Source: Dichotomocladium elegans
Lineage: Eukaryota; Mucoromycota; Mucoromycetes; Mucorales; Lichtheimiaceae
NCBI GenBank assembly: GCA_025716815.1
Contig: JAIXMN010000009.1
Coordinates: 62,001 to 126,000, forward strand
Length of the DNA stretch: 64,000 nt
Direction: 5' to 3'
This document shows positions 10,573 through 22,444 of the stretch, piece after piece. The stretch's first letter is position 1. The number at the start of each line of letters is the position of its first letter. The notes under the pieces were generated by a model. It was not told where the DNA came from. It saw only the letters and a list, made by a program, of their open reading frames with translations, and did no database searches. The position numbers and the translations under genes are program-made.

Positions 10573-13053
10573 TGTGGCCTCCGACGAGCCCTGTTGCTAA
10601 GAAAAAAAGAAATTAAAAAAAGATGGGTGCGGAGATCAATAAAAATATGCTGTGTAACGTCCATCTGTTCTTGAAAATACGATACACTGTACAAATTTTG
10701 TACGGATATACCATGACAAGAGTCGGAACGCCCGATGACGTACGCGCAAAAAACGAGGCAAGGCAATGCCCATCTATAGCAATATTGAAGCATATCTTTA
10801 AGGAGTTTTTCCTTCTCGACACTGCAGATTACCATAGCGATATGCACTGAAACCTTGTGCTAAAGCCTAATGGAATGCCAACCACTTGTCTTACACGCAG
10901 CAATCAAATATTGCTTTCTTTTCCCCAGCAGACAGACCTTCTCATTGTGCAACTGCAATTGAGCCATGGCAGGGTGGGAATTCCGTGTAATATCCGTCTA
11001 CAACATATTCCCACGAGAAATTAGGATTGGCTAGATATAGTATCGATTGCATTGAGGAGGAGGAAGGTTTCACCCCTCGCTACCCCGGCTGGAAAAGGAA
11101 AACGGAAAGAAAGGGGCGAAATGGACTCCAACACATTTGCTTCTTATAGACCTCCCGAGCAATGCTATCTCCTGATGTTTATGTAATTCACGCCTCTCAT
11201 GAGGATTTTGAAACACTCCATGAGCGACTACTAGAACGAGCAATCATTCTCCTGGTCCCATAGCTGCCAGTATGTTGCATTTCATATCTTATATTGATTG
11301 TGTAGTTGATCGACTTTAGTCCTCGACATTTCGTTTCCTAAAAAAGAAATAAAAATGGGTCCCTGCACCTCACATTCCAGATTACTGCAACCCGCAGCGT
11401 TGGGCGCGCGCATGAAAGGCCACAGGAAAAAACTCCATCCTTCATTGGGCGGGGTGGCTTTGAATGGCGTATAACTCGTAATGCAAAACAGTCATGATTC
11501 TGGGAAGCAAATAAAGGCAGCCGTTGTATATTCATTTCCTGCCTTTGTGCTATTTGTGTGCATGGGGTGTCTACCTGAAAGTTGCAACGAACCCTTTGAT
11601 GATGGCTGTGTAAGGAAGAAAAGGAGGGTTAGGGGAGGTTCCAAGGCTGACAGGTCTCGTCGCCATGTGTATGCTGTTTCGAAGGATCAGCTTTTCAGAC
11701 GTATGAGTTTCAGATTAACCGAAGTGACTTGCCATAAGTCGGATGGGAAATAACACACACATATATATATATACATACACACGCACGCACGCACTCACGC
11801 GCAACGAATAAGGAGGTGATACAAATTTGTACGTGACATGATCTATCTCACCTGTATGTCACGTGGATATCCTATTTTCACGTACAAGGTATGATTTTGT
11901 GATTTTGAGGTAGCACTGACTCTAAAGTGGTAACGTACGGACAATGCTCTGGTTCTCTTGCTTGTTTGTGCCATTTGGGTATCCATTCCAAGCGGAACTT
12001 TTTAGGAGACGCAGTGAAAACTAATTGGCACTGCTGCAGTGAACGATCTGCATGGCATAAGGTATGTATGGCAAGGTATGGGCTCAAATGCTCAATGTTT
12101 TGCATAACATGGTGTACGAATCTAACAAAGCGATGACGACGGTGATGCATGTGCGATGATAGGGGGTAACAAGCTTTCAATTTGTGACACTTACCAAATA
12201 AGATAGAAAAGATGTCACTTAGACTGTATATGGATCATCAAGAAAATGGTTGGCTAAATGGGAAAGGGGGTTGAGATAAGGAGCCTGGGATGCCTGTATT
12301 TATTTTCCTGGCTATGTATAGATTTTGGGAAATACCCCACTCTGACTCAACGCTTGAGAAATCTTCGGTAGACAGCTTCCCAAGTGGAACTCAAATTTAT
12401 TGGTTGGCCTAGAGACAAAAAGGCAACCCCGGGGATGATTAGACAAATAGACGCTGATCAATTTACACCCCGCTCCTTGACAACTTGCGGCTTGACAATG
12501 TTTCTTGGTGCACAACAGAAGAGTCCGTTCCTCGCTCACCAGACGCCGATTCGCCGATTACGTCAGTGTAGGGGTCACATGGGGGTTGGGGGTTAGTTTG
12601 TCCCACTGCAATGACATCATAGACTGCTTCCAGAACACGTTCTTAAAATTTTCTCGTCAAGATTGCCTTCGTGATTCTCCAAGGGCAAGCTACAAACGAA
12701 AAAAAACCACTGCTCGTATTTCAAGCGATGGCTGTTTGCCAGTAGAATTAATCACTACTTTGCATCTACAATTTTAGGGAGTTCTGCTGCCCATCGGACC
12801 CGTGTGCCCAGACGTATTTTTTTTTGCACTGAGTTTTCCGATGCTTGTCGACTCGAGCGCCTTTTCGTCTCTTGTTCCAATCCATATTACGTGGCACACG
12901 TTCCCTCACTCTCTCGCTTTCTTTCTCATCCCATTTGCTTACTCTCGGATTCTTTGCATTCACCTTCCAAGCTGAATCGCGCTACGTGTTCGGTCTTCCC
13001 CTAGCTGGCTATTGGACAATTTGCCACAAAACGACATTACGGACGATTCGTGC
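10573..13053. other. Intergenic region, no supported gene
   Basis: About 2.5 kb with only short overlapping frames on both strands. A compound microsatellite (AC/AT then ACGC repeats) lies at about 11755-11792. The last 150 bases before the F-box gene are pyrimidine-rich and are likely its promoter and leader. Confidence 0.5.
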
Positions 13054-14544
13054 ATGACGAGCGATGCGACACTGGGCACCTCGGCTCTGCGGGAACCCAA
13101 GTCGCTCAACAAAGCATTGAAAGTGACACCAGCGAGCTTGAAACTCATTTTCAGCTATCTCTCTCGGTCAGATTTGGCCCGCGTAGCCCATACATGCAAG
13201 GCATGGTCAACTCCTGCCATGGAGCTGATATGGGCCAATTTTAAGTTTGTCCGCGATAGAGATTTTGAGCGTGCCTTTGGCATCATGGCTAGACGCAATT
13301 CCTCACGACCCTACGGGACATATGTCAAGTCGCTCGATCTAGTGCATACCGACCGAGAGTTCAACCTGACGCCAAACGTCATTCTCCTGGTCACTTCCTT
13401 GTGTCCCAATCTCGAAACCATATCAATTACCTTCCATAATACCCGACCTGTTGCCCCTCCAGCACCACTTCCAATAATGCAAAACAGACCTGTCTTGCCA
13501 CCCATTAGACGTCCGGGAGATGCCCATCCACGACCACCCGTCGCTGCACCTGTCACTCAGCTACAACAGCAACAGTCACGATCACCACCACGACATAATC
13601 ACCCACCTCACCTTGCCGCTGCTGCTCCTCCTGCTGCTGCTCCTCCTGCTTGCACTAGCCCTAATACCAATCACCATCCTACGCCTCGCCAGCACAATCA
13701 TTCCCTCCCACTCGCCCATTTGGCCTACAATTGTAAAAAAATTCGCACCATCCGGCTCACGTCATATTCACCCAAAACTGACGACTCTGTATACGAGATG
13801 GCAAAGTATATGAAATCAGGATCGTTGGAAACTATAATCTTCACTGGCTGCGGCACTCTGCAAGGCTCAACTCTTTGCAAGCTTGCTATGACCAATCCTC
13901 AGCTACGCCATATAGAAATCGCAGGCAGCACGCCCGTAAGTGATTCGAGCCTTGCAACGCTAGCTGAAAAATGCGGACCCAATCTCGAGAGCATCAGTAT
14001 CGGCAACGCATACAACTTAACCGACATGTCTGTGCGCCATGTGGCAAAGCGATGCAAAAATCTCAAGCATCTAATGCTGTTCAACAATGCGGATGGAAAT
14101 CGGTTATCCGAAGCGGCATTGATTGAGCTGCTGCAGCGCTGCGTCCATCTAAGAACGATTAGTCTGAGTAACGCCCGAGTGCTGGGGGAACGGTTTTTTG
14201 AACTCGCAGCCAACCGCGTAGAACACGAGTTGGCATCCATCGAGCATGAAAACGGGGCGTACCAGAGTGGTCTGCAACGCATTTGCTTAGGAAGCGTGCA
14301 GCGGCAGGTGATTGAAGGGCCCTCCTTAGCTCGATTGATCAAGATGAGCGCTAGCAGCAGTCAGAACAACAGTGATGATGATGACGACGACGACGAGACC
14401 GACGACGACTTGAGTAACAGAACATCTGCTATGGCTGATAGCACTCTTTCGCACCTCTTGGGCAATGCGGCGCATATGCCAAAGACAACCGTGATTAGAG
14501 GTTCCACTATTTGGTGGCAGCGGCGGCGCCCAAGATCACGTTAA
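13054..14544 (+). CDS. F-box / leucine-rich-repeat protein
   Basis: A single exon of about 496 residues from the first ATG of the frame (13054); the open frame extends upstream to 13012 without an ATG. An F-box-like segment follows at about residues 26-66 (VTPASLKLIFSYL, SRSDLARVAHTCKAW). A Pro/Gln/His-rich low-complexity insert (about 135-225) splits the repeat region. The C-terminal half has LRR-type strands: LETIIFTGCGTLQG, LRHIEIAGSTPVSDSSL, LESISIGNAYNLTDMSV, LKHLMLFNNA, LRTISLSNARVLG. An Asp-rich stretch (about residues 443-457) and a basic tail close the protein. Such proteins choose substrates for SCF ubiquitin ligases through Skp1; the substrate is unknown. The simple-repeat insert is unlike the flanking coding sequence and is probably variable between strains. 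Confidence 0.78.
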   Translation: MTSDATLGTSALREPKSLNKALKVTPASLKLIFSYLSRSDLARVAHTCKAWSTPAMELIWANFKFVRDRDFERAFGIMARRNSSRPYGTYVKSLDLVHTDREFNLTPNVILLVTSLCPNLETISITFHNTRPVAPPAPLPIMQNRPVLPPIRRPGDAHPRPPVAAPVTQLQQQQSRSPPRHNHPPHLAAAAPPAAAPPACTSPNTNHHPTPRQHNHSLPLAHLAYNCKKIRTIRLTSYSPKTDDSVYEMAKYMKSGSLETIIFTGCGTLQGSTLCKLAMTNPQLRHIEIAGSTPVSDSSLATLAEKCGPNLESISIGNAYNLTDMSVRHVAKRCKNLKHLMLFNNADGNRLSEAALIELLQRCVHLRTISLSNARVLGERFFELAANRVEHELASIEHENGAYQSGLQRICLGSVQRQVIEGPSLARLIKMSASSSQNNSDDDDDDDETDDDLSNRTSAMADSTLSHLLGNAAHMPKTTVIRGSTIWWQRRRPRSR

Positions 14545-14983
14545 AAAACTCCACTTTGTCTCTGCTCATCTTTTCTTCTCCTTTCCAACCAAGTACTTAC
14601 CACCACAACCATCACTTTGTAATCGTCTCCCTTTACCCTCTTCTCGTCATTCAAGAAAAAGCCTTCCTAACCACAAACACTTCTCAATATATCAGCGCAT
14701 AGCGTACGCACTCTCACACATTCTCTCTTTTCCCCTCTTTTTTAATAGCTCGTTCTCTCTCAAGTAGCATTTAATTAATTCATACCTAGTTTGTTACGTT
14801 TTTTGACTATCCCGTAGCAAGACGGGGGGGGGAAAGGACTGAGAAGAGTCTGGCTCTGCTACCTCCTGTTTTTGCTTGATGGAGTGTCAGCTGGATCGAC
14901 TATATTATTTCCAGTAGAAAAAAGTGACTATATTATCAAAAAATAAAGTATACATAAAAAGGAACAATAGCGTTTTATAGGTG
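14545..14983. other. Convergent intergenic region
   Basis: 439 bases between the 3' ends of the F-box gene (plus) and the first sugar transporter (minus). It is AT-rich with poly-T/poly-A runs and a G8 tract near 14825. It most likely holds the two 3' UTRs; no gene is seen. Confidence 0.45.
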
Positions 14984-17347
14984 CTATGTCTTCGCCTCGG
15001 TGACGCCCGTTTCCTCATCAACTTTGTCGGTTTTTGCTTTCTCCATCTCTGGGCGCCACACATAAGAGTCCTTGTAGACGAAAACGCTTCCTGAAAATAC
15101 TTCCTCCATCTCCTCGAGGGATCTTCCACGGGTTTCGGGCACAAACAAGTATGTAAATACACCCATGAGTACAGCACAGCACCCGAAGAAGAAGTAAGTG
15201 CCAAAGGTGATATTCTGAATCATAATCGGTGTCACTTTGGCAATAGTTGCGTTCATGGCCTGGTAAAAAGAAGTTAGGGCAAGTTATAAAAAGTGTTGAT
15301 GACGATTCTTTTATACCCAATTGAAAGCTATAAAATAAATAAATAAAGCAGTGAATACACCGGCTTCAGGGAAGCGTATTCTAACACTGTACCTGTAGTG
15401 ATTGACAGACAGAATGCACGGATACGATTTGGGAAAATCTCTGAGCAGACAACCCAGACAACAGGCCTAATCTCTTTGTAAGTATGTGGTTACTCATTTG
15501 AGGACTCAATATCTTACCCCCATGAGAACTCGTAGCTTTTAAAAAAAAAAAAGGCGTTAGAGCCAGTAACTGGAAAAAGATCAAAAACATGAGAGGAGCA
15601 GGACTCACCCAACGGCAAAAATGTAAACCATGATGATAGCGACATAACCTTTTGCATCAACGACAGTGATCTTGCCGGACGGGTTGTCTTGCCGGATTCC
15701 GTAAACCATGCCAGCCATTATAAAGAACGCCACAAACATAAAAACTGACCCGAGCATCAGTGTACGTCGCCGACCAAGTCGGGCATCGATCATAAAGAAA
15801 GCAACAAACACGAAAACCACCTTGACGATACCTATGGTCCTTACGAAATGAATAAACAAAAAAAGAAGGCTATTCGCCGCATACCATAAACACCAGTGGC
15901 CAGAATGTCGGTGTTCTGGGCCGTCAAGCCAATGGATTTGAAGATATCCGGGGCATAATAATTCTATCGTGATTTTAATATCTCGACGCTTTTTATTCCA
16001 TAGTTACCCGCACCCAAAAAAAAGGTCTCCATACTACCACTTACAATAGCATTGGTGCCTGAAAAGAGAAAAGACAAATCCCACATTAGAATATGGCTCG
16101 CAACCTCCCCGTCTTGCTCATTCCTGGAATTTATTTTAAAAAGAGCCCTACCTGTCCATTGCTGGAAGACTTGGAGCATCACGCCGAGGAATAGACGGTG
16201 TAGATTGTTAGGCGCAAGGATTTCGGTCCAGCGAGTTGACTTGCTCTCACGCTCCAGCTCAATTGCATCTTGGATTTCCTTTAGTTCCTCGAGAATGGCC
16301 GGATCTTCGGGTGACTTGTCTCGAAGCTTGCAAAGCGTGCTAAGCACCTGCTCGTCGCGGTTTCTTAGTGTAGATTTCAAGGGCGCGATTTAAGGTCGGT
16401 GTGAGTATCAATGGTATGTGAGCACACGTAGTAAAACGGGAGCGCTAAAGATAAGTTTTTTCTCTTACCTGAGCGCAAGCCATCGAAGCGATTCGGGCAA
16501 AAATATCATGCCGATCAATAGAACTCCACCAGGAACAATTTGGATTCCAAGGGCTGTGCGCCACTGACGTTCACCTGCCGCAATATGTCGTACACAACCA
16601 TAGTCAACCCTAAAGTGAAGCAATCCCGAATCAGAGAGCGCAAGGTTGAAGCCCTGATTTGCCCATACCAATAAGAAAGCATAATACCAGTGACAATCAA
16701 GAATTGCCACAGCGTGCCCAAACGCCCACGCAGTCCACGAGGCGCGATCTCTGCAATATACATGGGGACCAGCATGGAACAAGCACCAATACCGACTAGG
16801 AAATTGCCCAGTTTAGTTATCGTGGGAGCAATACGATTCCGATTGACCTTCACTCACGCCCAGCAATAAATCGCCCGGCCAACATCGATGCCACATTCTG
16901 TGCTACGGTCTGAAGGATACCACCAACAATGAAAATAACAGATGCAAGAATGATGGCAAGTTTTCGACCGAATGGATCTATGCACCGAGAAGAGGAGGTT
17001 GGGGGTTATATTTCTTGAAAATCAAAGCCCAAGCAAGCTATTTTACCAGCAAAAAAGTTGATAAGTAACGCGCCGACGCAGCATCCGGCTTGAAGTAAAG
17101 CAACAACGTCGCCTTTCACCCGTGCAATGTAATCTGGGTCACCCTCCATACCGAAGTAGCTTGGAAACGTAGGCATGGCAAGAACACCTAAAGGACGCCA
17201 ATCAAAACAACCGCGTCATCACCACACACACACACACTATCCTTTGAAAGGCTCGTGTGATTTACCGCTTATAACACCAGTGTCATAGCCGAACAAGAAG
17301 CCACCCATACATGATATGGTAGTCGCTATTAGTTCCAAGTGCTTCAT
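14984..17347 (-). CDS. MFS sugar (hexose-type) transporter, 13 exons
   Basis: Thirteen exons on the minus strand: 17347-17266, 17187-17047, 16977-16858, 16795-16669, 16609-16469, 16363-16152, 16058-16045, 15963-15885, 15831-15609, 15535-15518, 15466-15393, 15327-15317 and 15259-14984. They total 1518 bases (505 residues) and every phase matches. Sugar-porter signatures are present: [14 protein letters not shown] at the start, DPFGRK after helix 2, [10 protein letters not shown] after helix 6, QQWTGTNAINYYAP in helix 7, LGRRRT, and [15 protein letters not shown] after helix 12. The product imports hexoses or related sugars across the plasma membrane; substrate cannot be told. Three internal exons are only 14, 18 and 11 bases long. 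A GA/CT tract at about 17421-17442 lies just upstream of the start. It is related to, but clearly different from, the second transporter at 60-62 kb. Confidence 0.9.
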
Positions 17348-19487
17348 GATAAATTTACAAAAGAAAATACAGCGACCAAGCAAGAAAGGAGAAATGGACA
17401 CTCTTTCGTTTCTCTTTCTTTGTCTCTCTCTCTCTCTCTCTCCCCGCCCCCGACTTCCTGCCCTTTTATATAAACACGATGTGTATGGTTAAGCTGTCTA
17501 CCTTGTCCCACACGATGCTTGCTTCACGCCTCGCGCTGTTGCCTCCTGATGCAGGATTCACACGTACATAGTGTTATTTCCCCTAACCCCCGGAGGAGCA
17601 CTCATATGTTCCCGTCTTCGTACTGCATTTGGATACATTGGTCACATGAACTCTATTCCAATGGCCTCAAACTTACCTAGATCATGATTATTTCTCAAGC
17701 GCATGCCGTTTTGGTATTCGTCTTTTAGGGGATATTTTTTTTTCCATCCGGACAGTGGGAGGAGGAACGAGAAAGGAACGCGGTCGTCAATCCACATAGG
17801 TTAATCTGATAGATACAAGTCTCTCGTGGCCCTGGGTTCTGAATCCCAAGAGATCCAGATCACCCGCATTTTGCTTAAAAAAATGTTTCTCAAGTATCAT
17901 AAGGACCAACCTTATGTGCGGGGCACTCCCCCCACAGATCCTTCTGTCCACAGAGTGGTTCGAAAGTTTCACTTTTGGAAACATCCTGCAGTTTAGCAGG
18001 GAACGAGATTGTGTATGCAAACCATTGTTGCTTGGGGTTTATTGTGTTTTTTGGAACATTTAGATTAAGACAGTGTCATAAAATAGCATTACATGACGTT
18101 CATTTTGTAAATACACGGTGATATTAATGCCAGAACAAGTCAGGAATCTGGTAATTTCCTTTTCTGCAAGAAGGGGCAATATTGTTGCACTGTGGATTTC
18201 TGCCAGAATGCGATAAAAAGACTGAGCATTCGTTTCATCCTGCCAAAATTTTCAGACGCTCCTCTCCTTTCCTTGATAATCATTGCAACTTAACAACCCG
18301 AGACATTCCTCCCCTCCTCAATTATCTGCGTTCGCCGGAGAGTCATTCCACCGCGTAGCTATTCAAAGCTCCCGATCTGGCTGGCTGCTCACAGTGCAAA
18401 AGTTTTGTATCACCTTTTTATACGACAATTTGTTCACACGAAAGTTACACATTCCGAGGTGTAGAAAGTTCCCAAGGAGTATGGTGCAGTAAAAAGAGCG
18501 AGTTGTTCAAAAGGGAAGGAATATTCGACCATGTCAGAACAGTCAGTCACAAGATACGGACGCCTGCCTGGCTTTCTCTGCAGCAAAACACCGGTACTGG
18601 GATTTTCTCGAAAGGGTCATCATCTGGTGGAATGTAGAAAGAGAACGAGCCTAGGATCCCCCCGCCCCGAGGTTTACAGTATATATACGGTATGGGTACA
18701 GCGAAGTCTGACACCAGCCAGCACGCATTCGAAGACACTCAGCATAGTCCCTCTGAAGGACTTGGAAAAAGGTGGTGTTGAAGCCTCTTCAGTTCAACTA
18801 ATGTCTTCTCTTTTCCCTTGCGACTTATATGTCCTTTTTAATTGCCGTTCAAAAGGATTATGTAGCGTAATTTCCAGATGTTCTATAAATCCTGGATCAG
18901 TTCTTGACGTAGTGATTATTAGATATACTTTATTTTCTATACACCAGTGGATGATTATGCAAAACGAGATTTCTCTGTTTAATGAAAAATAAGACCATGC
19001 CTTTGATAAAAGCATCCGCCAAAAAGTCATTTTAACGATATCGAGTTGTACAGTATAGAATTCGTACGAATGGGATCCCAGCACGCGTGAAAATCATGTG
19101 TGGAGATATTGCCGACCAAGCGTTTGTACGTAGTCATTCAGTCGTTTCAGTGTTAAGGAGACATTGCATAGATAACACTGAGTTTTGTGGGCGAGAGCTC
19201 TCTGAATAAACAGTTCGCGTATTTTCCATAAGAGTCAATCATTGAGACGCATATTCAGTTATCTGCGATATACCCAGACACAGCTGCAGACTTGCGTAAA
19301 CTCATAGCACATTATATGCACAAACAGAGCACTGGACGCGTTCCTAAGGTGTAAAAGTGGTTACGCGGTATTCATGGAGAAAGACCTTGGTTAGCAGCGG
19401 CGCCGCAGGCAAAAGGGGATACAGACACTAAGATAATATTTATTAATGGCTATTTATACTAGTAAAATAAGTAATGATAATGGGAGT
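17348..19487. other. Intergenic region, no supported gene
   Basis: About 2.1 kb between the start of the sugar transporter and the 3' end of the Medusa-like gene. It contains the transporter promoter with a CT/GA tract near 17421-17442. Short frames such as 18531-18992 (plus) have no recognisable domain, codon bias or splice-linked partner. Confidence 0.5.
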
Positions 19488-21588
19488 CTAGTCGAAAGAT
19501 TGAGGGTGGGGTGGATTGGTGACAGGGGATGTTGCAGCTAATCCGGACAGATTGATACTCGCGGTACTGCTGTAACTGGGCTGATATTTAGCCACGACCT
19601 TCTGGAGAGCATTTGCAAGGCAACTCCACGGAAAGACCTTGAGATCCTTTTCAATTGTCCGCGGCTTTGGTGGAGGGAAATCCATCACCAGTCGAAAAAA
19701 GGCGGCGCTTTCAGGCCGCAGTCGGCTGATGGTTTGGGGACGAAATGCTTCAAAATTTCGCCTGACCCGATTTTTCTCTTCGGTCGTGAAATAAGCTCCC
19801 AGTAGATTTTCAAGTAGATAGATACAATCCACAGATGTGATGAAGTAGTCTTCTGCTTCGGGCCAATAAATACATGATACCACCGTCATAGTGGCTTGAT
19901 CCGGCTGTTCGTCTTGATGGACAGGAGCAAAGCTACAGAGAATATCCTTGTTACCCTGCTGCTGTTGTCGCCAGAACCGAACTAACCGACGCCGCTGCTG
20001 TATTTCAAAGGATGTCCAATTCTGCGTCATGATGTTGAGATCATTTTCAAATCGCAGATTCGCCCTGTATGGTAAGCGATTATAATCGCTGTAATTGAAT
20101 GGCGAATAGGCTGAATCCATTGACTGCTTTCGTTCTCCTTCTTCTCCTTCCCCTTCTCCCGCCGTCGCTGTCTCTATCGCACAACGCATAGTCAAGCCGT
20201 CCGCAGCTGACGGCAGAGTACTGGACGCCGGTACCACATACGAATACAGAGGTGAAGAGGAAGCTAATACGCTCTGATGCTCTCCGCTTCCAAAAACGTT
20301 ACCGGTGCTTGGATACAGGTTCACGCCGGCTAGTATCGCTGGATTGCAGCCGGGCGCTAGTGATGTCGCAGCAATCATGTTTGTACCAGGATACTCTGAG
20401 TAATCAGCCTCATTACTAATATTTTGAGAAGGGAGCTGTGTCATAACTTCGGTCGCTGCTGAATGGACTACTTGACATCCGATTGTATCCGATTGTCGAC
20501 AATGAGAAGAGCGATGATATTGTAGTGATTATAGAACGGAGATAACCACAATTATAGCAATGATATACGAAAGCGGAGCATACAAGTTATGAATAGGTAT
20601 AGGAGAGAATGAAGGAAGACTGGTTAGAGAGAGGCCATTGGTCAGGTGAATATGTGTGAAATATAGATGTACCTCGCTCGTCATATCGTGTTGAATTGGG
20701 TTGTCCCGCCATTGTTTCATCTTCCGTTGATTCATCTCTATGTATCTGTAATCTGGTAATTGAGGAAGGCATACCTGCTGGATCTGTTTTTCTACCATCA
20801 CTGTATGTCGCAGGATAGAGATGAGAATCTGTCCATATATGATCATTAGTTAAAATGCTGAGAAATGCAAGAATATTGTGGTTATTCATATACCGACGGT
20901 CTGAGTGTTCTTAGCTTCTCCGGGCGAGAGCGCCAACGCTCGGCTGTCACTATCCGTAGATGCGAACAAAGATGGATCCACCCCAATAGATATTCGTTGG
21001 GGATGTCGGGAGATAACTGCTGATTGAAATGCAAAATGACCGACGAACCAATAATCCAGCAGAACAGGGTGATGATGGTGGTGCTGATGCTGCTGATGCT
21101 CAAGGCTGCAAATGACGACATGAAGCGGTACTTTCTTACGGTTCTCTTCGTCTGTCCACTCTGCATTTGGCACAGGTGCTGTCAGCTCCACAGTCAGAGT
21201 AGCATCTATTGCTCCGTTCGTGACTACACGTCTGGTGGTGGGTACGATGCATGATCCAACAGCGATACAGAGGTGAGGGAGGAGGCCCATGTCAGGCAAA
21301 CGCAATGTTACTCGCAATAAGTCGCCGTCACGGCCTAAAAGAGGCTCATATCCGATTATTTGATGAGCGATTGGGATTGTTTCGGTGGGAATACGGTTTG
21401 TCCATATTAGAAACGAGTTATTCTCTGGTCGAGGAACTAGCGGTATCTGATGGGGATCTGTTGATTAAGATAGTGTGAGCGAAATAAGGGGAGATTGTTC
21501 TTTTGAAACGACAAGAGTGTGTGCGTGCAGGATAAAATATATGTGTTTTTTGTTTTTTTTACAGCCATGCAAATCTACCTTGCGCCAT
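19488..21588 (-). CDS. Medusa (MedA)-like transcriptional regulator
   Basis: Minus-strand exons: 21588-21579 (ATG plus seven bases), 21457-20894, about 20828-20671 and about 20467-19488, roughly 570 residues. The second exon encodes a beta-rich TIG/IPT-like region (GYEPLLGRDGDLLRVTLRLP, LDYWFVGHFAFQ). The last exon has the conserved C-terminal block of fungal Medusa proteins: RRRLVRFWRQQQQGN, SCIYWPEAEDYFITSVDCIYLLENLL, EEKNRVRRNFEAFRP, PPPKPRTIEKDLKVFPW. MedA in ascomycetes controls conidiophore development and adhesion; here a developmental regulator role is inferred. The third exon may end earlier, at about 20781, and the last exon may start anywhere from 20470 to 20458; all candidate sites keep phase. 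The middle region is low-complexity. Confidence 0.75.
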
Positions 21589-22444
21589 GATACCTAAAAG
21601 AAACGTGCGGACTATTCCTGAGGTATGTCCTATGCCTTTCTTCTCGGCTGAATAAGAGCATGTTTTGAACCGTCCATCCATAGAGGGAATATAAAACGTC
21701 AGTACATCCATGTTCATCTGTATGTTAAAAGGCGAGTTACACGGCCATTCCGGAAAACCTAACCCCTCCGCTTTCAAATGTGCGAACTAAGCTCCGTGTG
21801 AGAGAGAGAAAAGGAGAGAAAGAATGTGATCATTGCTAATTACCGCCCTTCTATTTCTCAACTCCAGCCTGAGCCAACACCCGTCTGATCACCAGCCACT
21901 CACTCCTTGATTGAACAAGTAGGCAGGTACTCTGGAAAGCATCATTGCTCACCTGATCTTTCATGACTCCTTTCAGTGCTGCGTCAGCGCAGTTCTTCAT
22001 ATGATGTATTGAAACCCGCATCACGTATAGACTGGACTTTAACTCTTTCTTCGAGAATTCCTACCTGCGCTGCACACGCTAGGCTGTAGCATGCCTTAGT
22101 GTAAGGCTTATGCAGAACGTAGTTGATAGATGGTATTATTGTGAACACCAGCCATGTGGAAACAAGGTGCGTTGTACATGCTGGCTTTTCCTTATCGGGT
22201 CAGTTTATCGACGACAACTGCAACTCGTAAAACAAAACAAGCTGGCTAATAAGGATAGTCGTCGCTGAAATGGCGTATGAGAGTTCCCCACTTATCCTGA
22301 CGACCCATCCGATTTCTAGCGTTCTGGATGCTTCCAGATCATCTTCTGCTGTCCATTGCACCGGGCTCATACCCATCGTAAGGTTAGTTATTTGGCTGGC
22401 TCTCACGGATAGTACATTTGTCTTTTCCGACAAAGATTTTATTA
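21589..22444. other. Intergenic region, no supported gene
   Basis: 856 bases between the start of the Medusa-like gene and the 3' end of the hydrolase gene, holding the Medusa-like promoter. Short frames (for example 21559-21777 and 22200-22433 on minus) lack domain features. Confidence 0.45.

Noticed and set aside
13311..13556. Antisense open frame within the F-box gene
   Set aside because: Shadow of the simple-repeat coding insert; no independent support.
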